This document shows positions 7,446 through 15,646 of a stretch of DNA of 31,712 nt, in pieces. Position 1 is the first letter of the stretch; each line of letters starts with the position of its first letter. Below the pieces are notes generated by a model. That model saw only the letters and a program-made list of their open reading frames with translations. It did no database searches and was not told the DNA's origin. This stretch comes from Bacteroidia bacterium (GTDB taxonomy: Bacteria; Bacteroidota; Bacteroidia; Bacteroidales; Paludibacteraceae). The stretch covers positions 1 through 31,712 of the forward strand of contig JAGKVE010000016.1 of NCBI GenBank assembly GCA_021152555.1, given 5' to 3'. The translations under genes and the position numbers were made by a program.

Positions 7446-8024
7446 GTGTCTGAAAATCCAGAAATCATATTAGGCAGTCAATCCCCCCGCCGCAGAGAAC
7501 TGATGGCGGGTTTGGATATTCCCTTCAGAGCCGTTTCCATTGATGCCGACGAGACCTATCCTTCGGATTTGAAGGCAGGCGACATCCCAAATTATATATC
7601 CCGTGCGAAAGCGCGTGCGTATGAATCACGACTGGCAGAACACCAGTTGCTGATAACCGCCGATACTATTGTGTGGTGTGACGGCGAGATGTTAGGCAAG
7701 CCACATGATGAAAAAGAGGCATACGCCATGCTCCGCAAATTAAGCAACAAGACGCATCAGGTATATACCGCCGTGACTATTGCAGAGAGGGGAAAGGAAC
7801 CGGAGACTTTTGTAGATTGCACGGATGTCACTTTCGGCGATATGTCCGACAAAGAAATTACGGCATATATACACCGCTATCATCCGTTAGACAAAGCGGG
7901 TGCCTATGGCATTCAAGAATGGATCGGATATATCGCGTGCACTCAGATGCGAGGTTCGTATTTCAACGTAATGGGACTGCCCGTTCACCTCGTTTATCAG
8001 GCACTTAAGAGACGCGGTTTCTAA
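7446..8024 (+). CDS. maf: Maf-family nucleoside triphosphate pyrophosphatase
   Basis: Maf proteins hydrolyse dTTP/UTP or modified nucleotides to the monophosphate and so clean the nucleotide pool. The 192-residue protein has the family signature LGSQSPRRRELM at about 9-20, the catalytic aspartate in TADTIV (Asp73) and the late motif DKAGAYGIQEW. Translation appears to begin with GTG at 7446, as no ATG is suitably placed and the first strand PEIILGSQSP must be included. It ends 18 bp before the convergent OmpA-domain gene. Confidence 0.94.
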   Translation: MSENPEIILGSQSPRRRELMAGLDIPFRAVSIDADETYPSDLKAGDIPNYISRAKARAYESRLAEHQLLITADTIVWCDGEMLGKPHDEKEAYAMLRKLSNKTHQVYTAVTIAERGKEPETFVDCTDVTFGDMSDKEITAYIHRYHPLDKAGAYGIQEWIGYIACTQMRGSYFNVMGLPVHLVYQALKRRGF

Positions 8025-8042
8025 TTTTTCTCTTCTCCCTTT

Positions 8043-9068
8043 TTACAGCAGAACTATCTCAACACGCCTGTTCATTTGACGGTGCGCCTCATCATCATTC
8101 GGCACAATCGGATCGCTTTCTCCGCGCCCCTCAATCTCAATTCGCTTTACATCAATTCCTCGAGTAATCATTGATTCGCGTACCTCTTTGCAGCGTCCCT
8201 CCGAAAGAATCTGGTTTGCTATCTCCGAACCAATATTATCTGTATGCCCGACAATCCTAATTCGCTGATTCGGTCTTGCCAGAAGGAACTGATACAACTC
8301 CTGCAAGGCCTGTTCGGACGAATCCAGAATACGCGTTTTCCCGGTAGCGAAATAGATATTATGCAGTACAAAAGATTTCACTTCCCGCGGCGAGAGGACA
8401 ACTCCGGCAAAGACATTAGGGTCAATAATGGTATCGTTAAAGGGGAAATAATTCGGTGCAGTCGCTTCGATTGTGTAAAAAGGAATCCGGTCATCCAAAA
8501 GCACCGCCAAAACGGAATGGAGGCTATCGGATGTAGTCTGCATAACCTTATTTCCCACATTATTGCGTACAACAATATTCGCCGCTACAGGTCTTGAGGT
8601 CAAAGAATCAGTTACCGTGAATGTGAGTCTGGTCTCGGGATAGAGCGCGATACGTACCGTATCTTCGTCTTCCCGATGGGAGAAATAGATTGTATCAGAG
8701 GTAAAGTATCCTATTTTTGCAGCTCGGACCCAATAATTCCCGACCGGCAGTCCTTTTGAGACACGTGAGCGTTTGTTATCGGTTGCTTTGTTGATTTTCG
8801 GCCTTTTGTTTGGCCGTGCGTTTGTTTCCTGCACAGTGATATGGGTAGCTGGAAGCGGTTCATTAGTACGCAGATTGTAGGAATAGATGTACAGGAGCAG
8901 TTTGCCTTCTTTGATGCGTTTCCGTTTTGCTTTCCGGCGTTTTGCTTCTTTTTTGCGTTCCAATTTAGCTTTTGCTTTAGCACGTTTTTGCTGCGGAGTG
9001 AGTGCAAAAACGGGTTCGCTGACGAAAGCGAAAATGAGCATTACAACTATGAAAGCGAGGCGGCGCAT
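8043..9068 (-). CDS. OmpA-domain envelope protein with a polybasic N-terminal segment
   Basis: This 341-residue protein has a signal peptide (MRRLAFIVVMLIFAFVSEPVFA). An extremely basic stretch at about residues 27-55, rich in Lys, Arg and Ala and containing RRKAKRKRIKEGK, follows. Two carboxypeptidase-regulatory-like beta-sandwich stretches come next (about 58-130 and 135-210). The C-terminus is an OmpA-type peptidoglycan-binding domain (about 225-341) with IYFATGKTRIL, the diaminopimelate-binding signature VGHTDNIGS and NRRVEIVLL. It probably anchors the outer membrane or a periplasmic complex to the wall. No recognisable promoter lies between it and the tRNA upstream. It converges on maf. 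Confidence 0.85.
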   Translation of the reverse strand: MRRLAFIVVMLIFAFVSEPVFALTPQQKRAKAKAKLERKKEAKRRKAKRKRIKEGKLLLYIYSYNLRTNEPLPATHITVQETNARPNKRPKINKATDNKRSRVSKGLPVGNYWVRAAKIGYFTSDTIYFSHREDEDTVRIALYPETRLTFTVTDSLTSRPVAANIVVRNNVGNKVMQTTSDSLHSVLAVLLDDRIPFYTIEATAPNYFPFNDTIIDPNVFAGVVLSPREVKSFVLHNIYFATGKTRILDSSEQALQELYQFLLARPNQRIRIVGHTDNIGSEIANQILSEGRCKEVRESMITRGIDVKRIEIEGRGESDPIVPNDDEAHRQMNRRVEIVLL

Positions 9069-9094
9069 ATAAAGGTTTTTGTTTTGTAAATAAA

Positions 9095-9124
9095 CAGGAG
9101 GGCAGTCTCGGGACTACCCTCCTG
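9095..9124 (-). terminator. Hairpin terminator downstream of the tRNA gene
   Basis: An 8-bp stem (CAGGAGGG with CCCTCCTG) is extended inward, after one mismatch, by AGTC/GACT with a 4-nt loop. On the minus strand it is followed by T-rich TTTATTTAC. It ends the tRNA transcript and may also shape the leader of the following OmpA-domain gene. Confidence 0.72.
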
Positions 9125-9127
9125 TCG

Positions 9128-9202
9128 TGGTCCCACTTGGGCTTGAACCAAGGACCCCCTGATTATGAGTCAGGTGCTACTAACCAACTGAGCTATGGGA
9201 CC
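9128..9202 (-). tRNA. tRNA with CAT anticodon (elongator Met or Ile2)
   Basis: The acceptor stem GGTCCCA pairs with TGGGACC. The anticodon stem CCTGA/TCAGG holds loop CTCATAA, with anticodon CAT at 9165-9167. The T arm is CTTGG-TTCAAGC-CCAAG. The CCA end is not encoded: the discriminator A is followed by CGA. The D stem has one mismatch (C opposite T) caused by TTAGTAGC where TTAGAGC is usual, and the gene is 75 nt. A CAT anticodon fits elongator tRNA-Met or, if the C is changed to lysidine, tRNA-Ile2. I cannot separate these by eye. Confidence 0.93.
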
Positions 9203-9218
9203 TCGCGCGCAAGCGCGA
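9203..9218. other. GC-rich hairpin between the OmpA/LysM gene and the tRNA
   Basis: TCGCGC-GCAA-GCGCGA gives a perfect 6-bp stem with a four-base loop, directly 5' of the tRNA on the minus strand. No T run follows on that strand, so it is more likely a processing or punctuation hairpin than a terminator. Confidence 0.5.
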
Positions 9219-9230
9219 ACATCTTTTATT

Positions 9231-10964
9231 TTATAGTTTACCTTGGCGAGCGTTTCCGAAAAGGACGAGGCTCTGATCCTTAGTAATTCTCATTTCTTTC
9301 GCCGTGAGTTCGGGTATTGTCAGTGTCGTACCCGGCGTTATGGCATTCGGGTTTGATATCTTATCTTTATTAGCGATATAGATGTACACCCAGCAATAGG
9401 TATTGTTATAATATTTACGAGCCAGTTTGGATAGCGTAGTGTTCTTATCAGTAGTCACTTGCTCGCTTGAACGCTTCTTATATTCATTTACTTTCTCCGG
9501 ACGCGCGCTCTCGCTGAGAGGAATTGTCTTAACTACGACAGCCGGAGTTTCAACAATTTGAATATCATCGGGATTCTCATTTTCGTAGTCATCGTCATTG
9601 CCCTCTGCCGGTTCTAACTGACGGCTTGCGCGTTTGCTTTCCAACTCGCTCTTCATGCGCTCGAAGGTAGCCTTATCGACGAGTCGTATGGCAGCACGTC
9701 TATTCGGTCCGTAAGCACCGTTGCTACGCCGTCCAACCAGTTTGCCGAGGCCGACAGAATACAAGCGGCTATCTCCTACTCCGTGCTCTTCGCGCAACTC
9801 TTCTATGACGTTATTTGCGCGAATGTCTCCGAGTTTGTAGTTCACTCTATCAGAGCCGGTATTGTCACAATAACCTGTAACGACGGCGTAAAGCGATGAG
9901 TCTTCCGCCAGGCGGTCAGCCACTTGCTGGATGGTAATCAAGCCATCTTCGCGAACGCGCGCCCGTCCTTGCTGGAAATAGACATAATAAATATTCTTGT
10001 CGTTCTCCTTAATAGTCTCTTTAGACTCTTTGACAACTTCGCGTACGATGATACTGTCATGGCGGATATAAACTGTGTCGTGGCAGCAAGCGCCCTGGTT
10101 GTCCGTTTTTTCTCTTTTCCCGTTATCCTCTTTGGCGAGGACACCGAAACTTGAGATATTGCGCACATGGGTATGTTTGACCGCCATGAGTTTGAACCGC
10201 ATATTGAGCGTGACGTCAACAATACCATCATTGTTTTTTGAAGCGACAGCGTTCATACCTGCGTATCCGCGTCCGTCCATATAGTCATTGATAAAATAAT
10301 TATATGTTGCTCGCACGCCGAGCGCCATGGTGCGGTTGAGGTTAAACTCGATTCCCAATCCAGCCTGGAGGTACAACTGGCCGTTGTATTGGGTCATATA
10401 ACTCGGAGCGTTATTACCGTCCTCATTAATATAATTGATTGTATTACCTCTTTTCCAAGTCGGGTTGGCAGCAGGGTCGTCGTGATACATAGCCGTTGAT
10501 TTATACCACGTGTATCCACCGCCGATGATTGCATTTGCGGAAAAGATTTTTTTCTTCGCATTAGGGAAGAACAGCCCCATAAAGTCCATAGAGACATACA
10601 ATCCCGCTTTGTGCATATGTCCATTGAGGAGCGTATCGGCATTTTGTGCGCCGGGTTTACCGGTGACAGTGTACATATCGTACATATAAGACAAGCCGAG
10701 TCCCCAAACCGGATTGAAGGCATATTCCAAATCTAATCCGGCATTCGGAATAGCGATTGCATGCTTCATCTCCTTATTAAAGTCACCATCGAAATAATTA
10801 AAGCCCACATGTGGTGTAATAGACCAATGTGAATATCCAGGCGCCACCTCTTCATTTTCAGAGACTTTATAGGGGTGTGCTCCCTTCAATTTTTGCTCCT
10901 TTTCCTGGGCGACGGCAAATAGCGCGAGGCACAAGAATGAAAGGATAAAGATGCTTTTCTTCAT
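9231..10964 (-). CDS. Outer-membrane beta-barrel protein with OmpA and LysM-like C-terminal domains
   Basis: The 577-residue protein starts at ATG 10964 (MKKSIFILSFLCLALFAVAQ, a signal peptide). An ATG 33 nt further upstream would lie almost at the transcription start and is rejected. Residues about 45-265 form a beta-barrel with many alternating aromatic strands (HVGFNYFDGDF, GLGLSYMYDMY). An OmpA-type domain follows at about 320-430, with IYYVYFQQGRARV, GYCDNTGSDRVNYKLGDIRA and NRRAAIRLV. An acidic linker then leads to a LysM-like segment near 505-555 (TTLSKLARKYYNNTYCWVYI, then IANKDKISNPNAITPGTTL). Two wall-binding modules in one porin-like protein suggest strong tethering of the outer membrane. 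Its own promoter lies at 11009-11040; the tRNA lies 28 bp downstream. Confidence 0.87.
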   Translation of the reverse strand: MKKSIFILSFLCLALFAVAQEKEQKLKGAHPYKVSENEEVAPGYSHWSITPHVGFNYFDGDFNKEMKHAIAIPNAGLDLEYAFNPVWGLGLSYMYDMYTVTGKPGAQNADTLLNGHMHKAGLYVSMDFMGLFFPNAKKKIFSANAIIGGGYTWYKSTAMYHDDPAANPTWKRGNTINYINEDGNNAPSYMTQYNGQLYLQAGLGIEFNLNRTMALGVRATYNYFINDYMDGRGYAGMNAVASKNNDGIVDVTLNMRFKLMAVKHTHVRNISSFGVLAKEDNGKREKTDNQGACCHDTVYIRHDSIIVREVVKESKETIKENDKNIYYVYFQQGRARVREDGLITIQQVADRLAEDSSLYAVVTGYCDNTGSDRVNYKLGDIRANNVIEELREEHGVGDSRLYSVGLGKLVGRRSNGAYGPNRRAAIRLVDKATFERMKSELESKRASRQLEPAEGNDDDYENENPDDIQIVETPAVVVKTIPLSESARPEKVNEYKKRSSEQVTTDKNTTLSKLARKYYNNTYCWVYIYIANKDKISNPNAITPGTTLTIPELTAKEMRITKDQSLVLFGNARQGKL

Positions 10965-11008
10965 GGTCAGAACAGAGATGTTTGTTCTCAAATTCACAAT
11001 TCAGGGTG

Positions 11009-11040
11009 CAAAGGTACTACTTTTTTTTTGAATACGCAAA
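11009..11040 (-). promoter_or_regulatory. Promoter of the OmpA/LysM barrel gene
   Basis: On the minus strand: TTTG, 20 nt with an A tract, TACCTTTG. The -33 element is extended to TTGCGTAT. It is divergent to the pta promoter at 11076. Confidence 0.85.
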
Positions 11041-11075
11041 TTTTTTTTGAAAAAAGTGTATTTTTTAGCATAAGT

Positions 11076-11107
11076 ATTGCATATATAAAAAGTTTTTTGT
11101 ATCTTTG
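11076..11107 (+). promoter_or_regulatory. Promoter of the pta-ackA transcription unit
   Basis: ATTG at 11076-11079, a 20-nt spacer and TATCTTTG at 11100-11107. The extended -33 word is TTGCATAT. The first start codon is 422 nt after the -7 box, so the transcript has an unusually long leader. Confidence 0.75.
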
Positions 11108-11180
11108 CACCAAATTTGAGAGCAGAATTATTTGCAGAAAATCTCAGGTGTTATTCGTTAGCCTGACGTAGGCTGAACAA

Positions 11181-11224
11181 CCCCGTAATCACCCTGTAAT
11201 CACCCCGTAATCACCCCGTAATCA
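11181..11224 (+). repeat. Four tandem 11-mers in the pta leader
   Basis: Units CCCCGTAATCA, CCCTGTAATCA, CCCCGTAATCA and CCCCGTAATCA follow each other without gaps, and a partial CCCC follows. Confidence 0.9.
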
Positions 11225-11458
11225 CCCCCTTTTGCCTCGAAATATACTGAAGACACCTTCGAGCGGATACAGAAAGAACTCCGAACGAATGGAAACCAAG
11301 CAAAAAGGGTGTTAAAAATAAAATTAAAACGCACAAGGACCATAACAGAAAAAGAACGGGGTAGTACAGACAACGCAGAAAGAGGCCATAGGACCCGAAA
11401 CAGGGGAAAGCCACATAGAGTTTAAAGTACACTAACGAACCAAATTGAAGTGTTACAG

Positions 11459-11528
11459 TACTAAATCAAAATAGTACAGAACTACATTAAAAACAATATA
11501 GGACCACATTAAAAAACATTATAGAACC
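11459..11528 (+). repeat. Degenerate 23-25-nt direct repeats immediately upstream of pta
   Basis: The last two units, 11483-11505 and 11505-11528, share the pattern ACATTAAAAA, then an AT-rich stretch, then ATAGRACC. A weaker third copy precedes them near 11459-11482. The final unit abuts the pta ATG, so the repeat may influence translation initiation. Confidence 0.55.
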
Positions 11529-12527
11529 ATGGACATTTTAAATCAAATGATTGCGCGCGCGAAGGCAAATCCTCAGCGCATTGTATTGCCGGAAGGCGAT
11601 GAACCGAGAACATTGGAAGCTGCGAACATTTTGTTGAGAGACAAGATTGCGCAGCTTATTTTAATCGGCGACCCCGAGAAAATCAAAGGCATGGCAGCCG
11701 AGAAGGGTTATTCTTATATCTCCGAAGCGAAGATAGTTGATCCGCTTCGCGACCCAAAGATGCCGGAGTATGCAAACTTGCTATTCGAACTCCGCAAAGC
11801 GAAAGGTATGACGGAGGAGGAGGCGAAGAAAAAAGCCCAAGACCCGTTGTATTTAGGCTGCCTGATGATCAAGGCAGGTGACGCCGACGGTGAACTTGCC
11901 GGTGCACGCGGCACGACGGCAGACACCATCCGTCCGGCATTCCAGATTCTGAAGACCAAACCGGGCTGCTCTATTGTGAGCGGTGCGTTCCTGATGTTCA
12001 CTCCTGCCAAGCAGTTAGGCGAGAACGGCTTCCTACTGTTCGCAGACTGCGCAGTGAACCCGAATCCGGATGCCAAACAGTTGGCAGAGATTGCAATCTC
12101 GACGGCAGAGACCGCCCGCGCTATCGCCGGTATCGAGCCTCGCGTAGCAATGCTTTCGTTCTCAACGAAAGGCAGCGCAAAGCATGAGTTGGTTGACAAA
12201 GTAGCAGAGGCAGCCAAGCTCGCCAAAGAGATGGCTCCCGAATTGCAGTTGGACGGCGAGTTACAAGCTGATGCGGCACTGGTTGAGAGCGTAGCGAAGA
12301 CGAAAGCTCCGGGCAGCGCTGTAGCCGGCAAGGCGAATGTGCTGGTATTCCCTGATTTGCAGGCCGGTAACATCGGTTACAAACTCGTTGAGCGCTTCAG
12401 CGGCGCTGATGCGGTAGGTCCGATTCTGCAAGGTATCGCCGCTCCGGTGAACGACCTGAGCCGCGGATGCAAGGTACAGGACATCGTGCAGATGGTAGTT
12501 ATCACAGCTAACCAAGCGATAAAATAG
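11529..12527 (+). CDS. pta: Phosphate acetyltransferase
   Basis: Pta converts acetyl-CoA and phosphate to acetyl phosphate, the first step of acetate production. The 332-residue protein is the short form without an N-terminal regulatory domain. It begins MDILNQMIARAKANPQRIVL and shows the family features LPEGDEPRTLEAANILL, GDADGELAGARGTTADTIRP and the C-terminal region VFPDLQAGNIGYKLVERFSG. ackA follows 126 bp later and completes the pathway with ATP formation. Confidence 0.97.
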   Translation: MDILNQMIARAKANPQRIVLPEGDEPRTLEAANILLRDKIAQLILIGDPEKIKGMAAEKGYSYISEAKIVDPLRDPKMPEYANLLFELRKAKGMTEEEAKKKAQDPLYLGCLMIKAGDADGELAGARGTTADTIRPAFQILKTKPGCSIVSGAFLMFTPAKQLGENGFLLFADCAVNPNPDAKQLAEIAISTAETARAIAGIEPRVAMLSFSTKGSAKHELVDKVAEAAKLAKEMAPELQLDGELQADAALVESVAKTKAPGSAVAGKANVLVFPDLQAGNIGYKLVERFSGADAVGPILQGIAAPVNDLSRGCKVQDIVQMVVITANQAIK

Positions 12528-12530
12528 ACC

Positions 12531-12573
12531 GCTGCGCTCAAAGTCGAAAGACAAAAGAGCGCTGCGCTCAAAG
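12531..12573. repeat. Short repeats between pta and ackA
   Basis: The 13-mer GCTGCGCTCAAAG occurs at 12531-12543 and 12561-12573. Between them lies AAAGTCGAAAGACAAAAGA (12540-12558), which recurs exactly at 22938-22956. A perfect short palindrome (CCGGATG-G-CATCCGG) follows near 12603-12617. This is non-coding spacer inside the pta-ackA unit. Confidence 0.85.
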
Positions 12574-12653
12574 ACCAGCGCAAGCGCCTGAAAGACTAAC
12601 ACCGGATGGCATCCGGCACAAAAGAAGAATTTTAACACCATAATTGAAAACAA

Positions 12654-13847
12654 ATGAAGATATTAGTATTGAACTGCGGAAGTAGCAGTATAAAATATAA
12701 GCTCTTTGAGATGGAGCGGAAGGAAGTGATGGCACAAGGCGGGATCGAGAAAATCGGTTTGCCGGACTCGTTCCTGTTAGTCAAACTGCCGAACGGCGAG
12801 AAAGTCAAATTCGAGAAACCGATGCCCGAACATACCGTTGGTATCGAGTTAATTCTGGAAAAACTGGTTGACCCGGAGATCGGCTGCATCAAAGACCTCA
12901 AAGAAATCCATGCCGTAGGTCACCGCGTAGTGCATGGCGGCGAGAAATTCAACAAGTCGGTACTCATCACGCCGGAGGTGAAACAGCAGATTATCGAGTG
13001 TATCGACCTCGCTCCGCTGCACAACCCGGCTAACCTGAAGGGTATTGACGCGATTGAGAAGATCCTGCCGGGCGTTCCGCAAGTAGCTGTCTTCGACACC
13101 GCATTCCACCAGACGATGCCGGATTACGCGTACATGTACGCGTTGCCATACGAGTTGTATGAGAAATACGCCATCCGCCGTTATGGTTTCCACGGAACGA
13201 GCCATCGTTACGTGAGCGCGCGCGTATGCGAATTTTTAGGAGTTGACCCGAAGGGCAAGAAAATCGTGACCGCCCATATCGGCGGCGGCGGCAGTTGCAC
13301 GGCCGTAATGGACGGGAAGAGCGTTGACACGAGTATGGGTCTGACTCCTGTAGAGGGTCTGGTAATGGGCACCCGCGCAGGCGACCTCGACCTCGGTGCT
13401 GCAACGTTTATCATGGACAAAGAGCACTTAGATACCGCCGGCTTCAACAATCTGGTAAACAAGAAATCGGGTCTGCTTGGCGTGAGCGGCGTGTCGAGCG
13501 ACTGCCGTGACATCGAGGCAGCTATCAAAGAAGGCAACAAACGTGCAGATTTGGCACGCAAGATGTTCATCTACCGTCTGAAGAAGTATATCGGCGCTTA
13601 TGCAGCCGCGATGAACGGCATTGATATTCTGGTATTTACCGCCGGTATCGGAGAGAACGATCCATACATCCGCGCAGAGGTGATGAAAGGCTTGTCGTTC
13701 TTGGGTATCGAGTTGGACGAGGCAGCCAATAACGTTCGCGGCGAAGAACGCATCATCAGCAAGAAAGGCAGCAAAGTGACCGTTGTACTGATTCCGACGG
13801 ACGAGGAGCTGATGATTGCCAGCGATACGATGGAACTTATTAATTGA
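12654..13847 (+). CDS. ackA: Acetate kinase
   Basis: AckA transfers phosphate from acetyl phosphate to ADP, yielding acetate and ATP in the cytoplasm. The 397-residue protein has the N-terminal signature LVLNCGSSSIKYKLF, the nearby VGHRVVHGGEKF, the catalytic-region aspartate in QVAVFDTAFHQTMP, RRYGFHGTSHRYVS, the phosphate-binding HIGGGGSCTAV and the late VFTAGIGENDPYIR. Its TGA stop is itself part of the following heptamer repeat (AATTGAG units). Confidence 0.98.
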   Translation: MKILVLNCGSSSIKYKLFEMERKEVMAQGGIEKIGLPDSFLLVKLPNGEKVKFEKPMPEHTVGIELILEKLVDPEIGCIKDLKEIHAVGHRVVHGGEKFNKSVLITPEVKQQIIECIDLAPLHNPANLKGIDAIEKILPGVPQVAVFDTAFHQTMPDYAYMYALPYELYEKYAIRRYGFHGTSHRYVSARVCEFLGVDPKGKKIVTAHIGGGGSCTAVMDGKSVDTSMGLTPVEGLVMGTRAGDLDLGAATFIMDKEHLDTAGFNNLVNKKSGLLGVSGVSSDCRDIEAAIKEGNKRADLARKMFIYRLKKYIGAYAAAMNGIDILVFTAGIGENDPYIRAEVMKGLSFLGIELDEAANNVRGEERIISKKGSKVTVVLIPTDEELMIASDTMELIN

Positions 13848-13904
13848 GAATTGAGAATTGAGAATTGAGAATTCAATCAATTGAGAATTGAGAATTGAGA
13901 ATTT
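13842..13904 (+). repeat. AATTGAG heptamer array after ackA
   Basis: Four AATTGAG units, a short AATTC interruption, then three more units and AATTTT. The first unit supplies the ackA stop codon. The array fills most of the 82-bp space before the GH13 gene. Confidence 0.92.
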
Positions 13905-13929
13905 TACCATTTAGAAAAACACACACATA

Positions 13930-15570
13930 ATGAGTAAACCAATTATTTACCAACTCTTCCCCCGATATTTTGCGAACTACAACGAGAGTCGCAAACATAA
14001 CGGCACGAAAGAGGAGAACGGTTGCGGGCGATTTGCCGACATCAACAAGCGTGCGCTTGAGTCCATCCGGGACTTAGGCGCAACGCATATATGGTACACG
14101 GGTGTAATCCGCCATGCGACCGCCGAATATAACCACCCCGCCATTACCAAAGGTCTGGCCGGTTCGCCATACGCCATCACCGATTATTACGATGTTGACC
14201 CGGACTTAGCCAGGAACGAAGCGAAACGAATGCAGGAATTCGAGGCTTTGGTAAAACGCACTCACGAAGCAGGTTTAGACGTACTGATTGATTTTGTACC
14301 GAACCATGTGAGCCGCGAATACAAGAGCACATGCAAACCGGAGGGTGTCAGCGATTTAGGGGAAGGCGACCATCCCGAATGGGCCTTCTCACCGCTGAAT
14401 AATTTCTACTATCTGCCGGGCGAGCGTTTCTCAATGGACAAAGATTTGCAGGGCTACGAAGAGTACCCCGCGAAAGTGACGGGCAACGACTGCTTCACGA
14501 GTCATCCGAGTGAGAACGACTGGTATGAGACTGTGAAATTAAACTACGGCGTTTTCTATCAGGGCGGCCGTGAAAAACAGTTCGACCCCATTCCATCAAC
14601 ATGGACGAAGATGCGCGACATACTGCTCTTCTGGGCGAGCAAAGGGATAGACGGTGTGCGCGTAGATATGGCCGAAATGGTGCCCGTGGAGTTTTTCGCA
14701 TGGGCTATCGCGCAAGTGAAGAAGAAACACAAGCAATTCCTTTTTATCGGAGAATGCTACGATCCATACCAATACGATGCGTATCTATCCGCAGGTTTTG
14801 ACTACCTGTACGACAAAGTAGGGATGTACGATTACTTGCGCGGAGTGACGAGCAAGAACTGGCCCGCAGAGGGCATCACGCATCAGTGGATGCAACATGG
14901 TGATGCACGTTTGAAGCACATGCTCTATTTCCTGGAGAACCACGACGAGCAGCGTATCGCGAGCGGATTTTTCTGCGGCAGCGGCCGTTGTGCCGAGCCG
15001 GCAATGATTGTGGCCGCCACACTTAACCAGTGCCCCGTGATGATTTATTCGGGCCAGGAATTAGGCGAACGCGGCATGGATATGGAAGGTTTCTCCGGTA
15101 TGGACGGCCGTTCCACCATCTTCGATTATTGGGGCGTGAAGAGTCTGCAGGCATGGACGAACAAAGGTAAGTTTGACGGAGCCAAGCTGAACGACGCACA
15201 AGTGGAACTACGCGATTTCTACCAGCGGCTACTGACTCTTGCCCGTAACGACAAAGCCATCCAGAACGGCAAGATGTACGACATCACATACGCTCAGGGC
15301 GAGGGATTCAACAAGCATGAGCATTTTGCATTTTTGCGCCACGTGAAAAGCGAGACGCTGCTGATGATTGTCAATTTCCACGACCGCGAGCAACAACTGA
15401 AGGTTCGTATTCCGAATGACGCGTTCGTATATTTAGGTTTAGACGAAAAGCCGAATGCGACTGCGACAGATCTGCTTTATGGCGAGAAACATCCAATTTG
15501 TTTCACCCCCGAAGGCGTATTCGAAATAACCCTGCAGGCATGGAAAGGAGTGATACTGAGAATCAAGTAA
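13930..15570 (+). CDS. GH13 family alpha-amylase-like glycoside hydrolase, cytoplasmic
   Basis: The 546-residue protein has no signal peptide and starts MSKPIIYQLFPRYFAN. The GH13 regions are clear: DFVPNH at 121-126, GVRVDMAEM with nucleophile Asp246, FIGECYDP with acid/base Glu275, and FLENHDEQR with Asp339. The C-terminal beta-domain ends LQAWKGVILRIK. It probably cleaves imported malto-oligosaccharides or stored glycogen; the precise specificity cannot be read. It sits in the acetate-forming unit, so sugar release and fermentation may be co-expressed. Confidence 0.9.
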   Translation: MSKPIIYQLFPRYFANYNESRKHNGTKEENGCGRFADINKRALESIRDLGATHIWYTGVIRHATAEYNHPAITKGLAGSPYAITDYYDVDPDLARNEAKRMQEFEALVKRTHEAGLDVLIDFVPNHVSREYKSTCKPEGVSDLGEGDHPEWAFSPLNNFYYLPGERFSMDKDLQGYEEYPAKVTGNDCFTSHPSENDWYETVKLNYGVFYQGGREKQFDPIPSTWTKMRDILLFWASKGIDGVRVDMAEMVPVEFFAWAIAQVKKKHKQFLFIGECYDPYQYDAYLSAGFDYLYDKVGMYDYLRGVTSKNWPAEGITHQWMQHGDARLKHMLYFLENHDEQRIASGFFCGSGRCAEPAMIVAATLNQCPVMIYSGQELGERGMDMEGFSGMDGRSTIFDYWGVKSLQAWTNKGKFDGAKLNDAQVELRDFYQRLLTLARNDKAIQNGKMYDITYAQGEGFNKHEHFAFLRHVKSETLLMIVNFHDREQQLKVRIPNDAFVYLGLDEKPNATATDLLYGEKHPICFTPEGVFEITLQAWKGVILRIK

Positions 15571-15646
15571 AACCTGATTTCAGTCATTAACCATTTTATC
15601 ATTTACCTTTTGGTCACTTATTTGAACATTCAGACATTTTGATATT
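15571..15646 (+). repeat. AT-rich degenerate repeats before the UbiA-type gene
   Basis: Short words such as CATTAACC, CATTTTAT, CATTTACC, CATTCAGA and CATTTTGA recur with a spacing of roughly 7-15 nt. No promoter of the type used elsewhere in the window is seen; TACCTTTTGG has one base too many. Confidence 0.4.

Larger units (their letters stand above)
11108..11528 (+). promoter_or_regulatory. Long untranslated leader of pta
   Basis: No convincing gene lies in these 421 bases. They hold a small hairpin (AGCCT-gacgt-AGGCT, about 11160-11174), four tandem 11-mers (11181-11224), a 6-bp inverted repeat CTCGAA/TTCGAG (11236-11263), an A-rich, C-poor stretch and a degenerate 23-25-nt repeat just before the ATG. 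An eight-codon ATG frame near 11289 is probably chance. The pieces could form a cis-acting regulator, but I recognise no known riboswitch. Confidence 0.5.

Noticed and set aside
9203..9218. Rho-independent terminator for the OmpA/LysM gene
   Set aside because: The hairpin is strong but is followed on the minus strand by the tRNA acceptor sequence, not by a T run.
11211..11432. Minus-strand open frame of 73 codons in the pta leader
   Set aside because: Its composition (very rich in Phe, Leu, Cys) and its overlap with the 11-mer repeats and leader do not look like a protein, and no promoter faces it.
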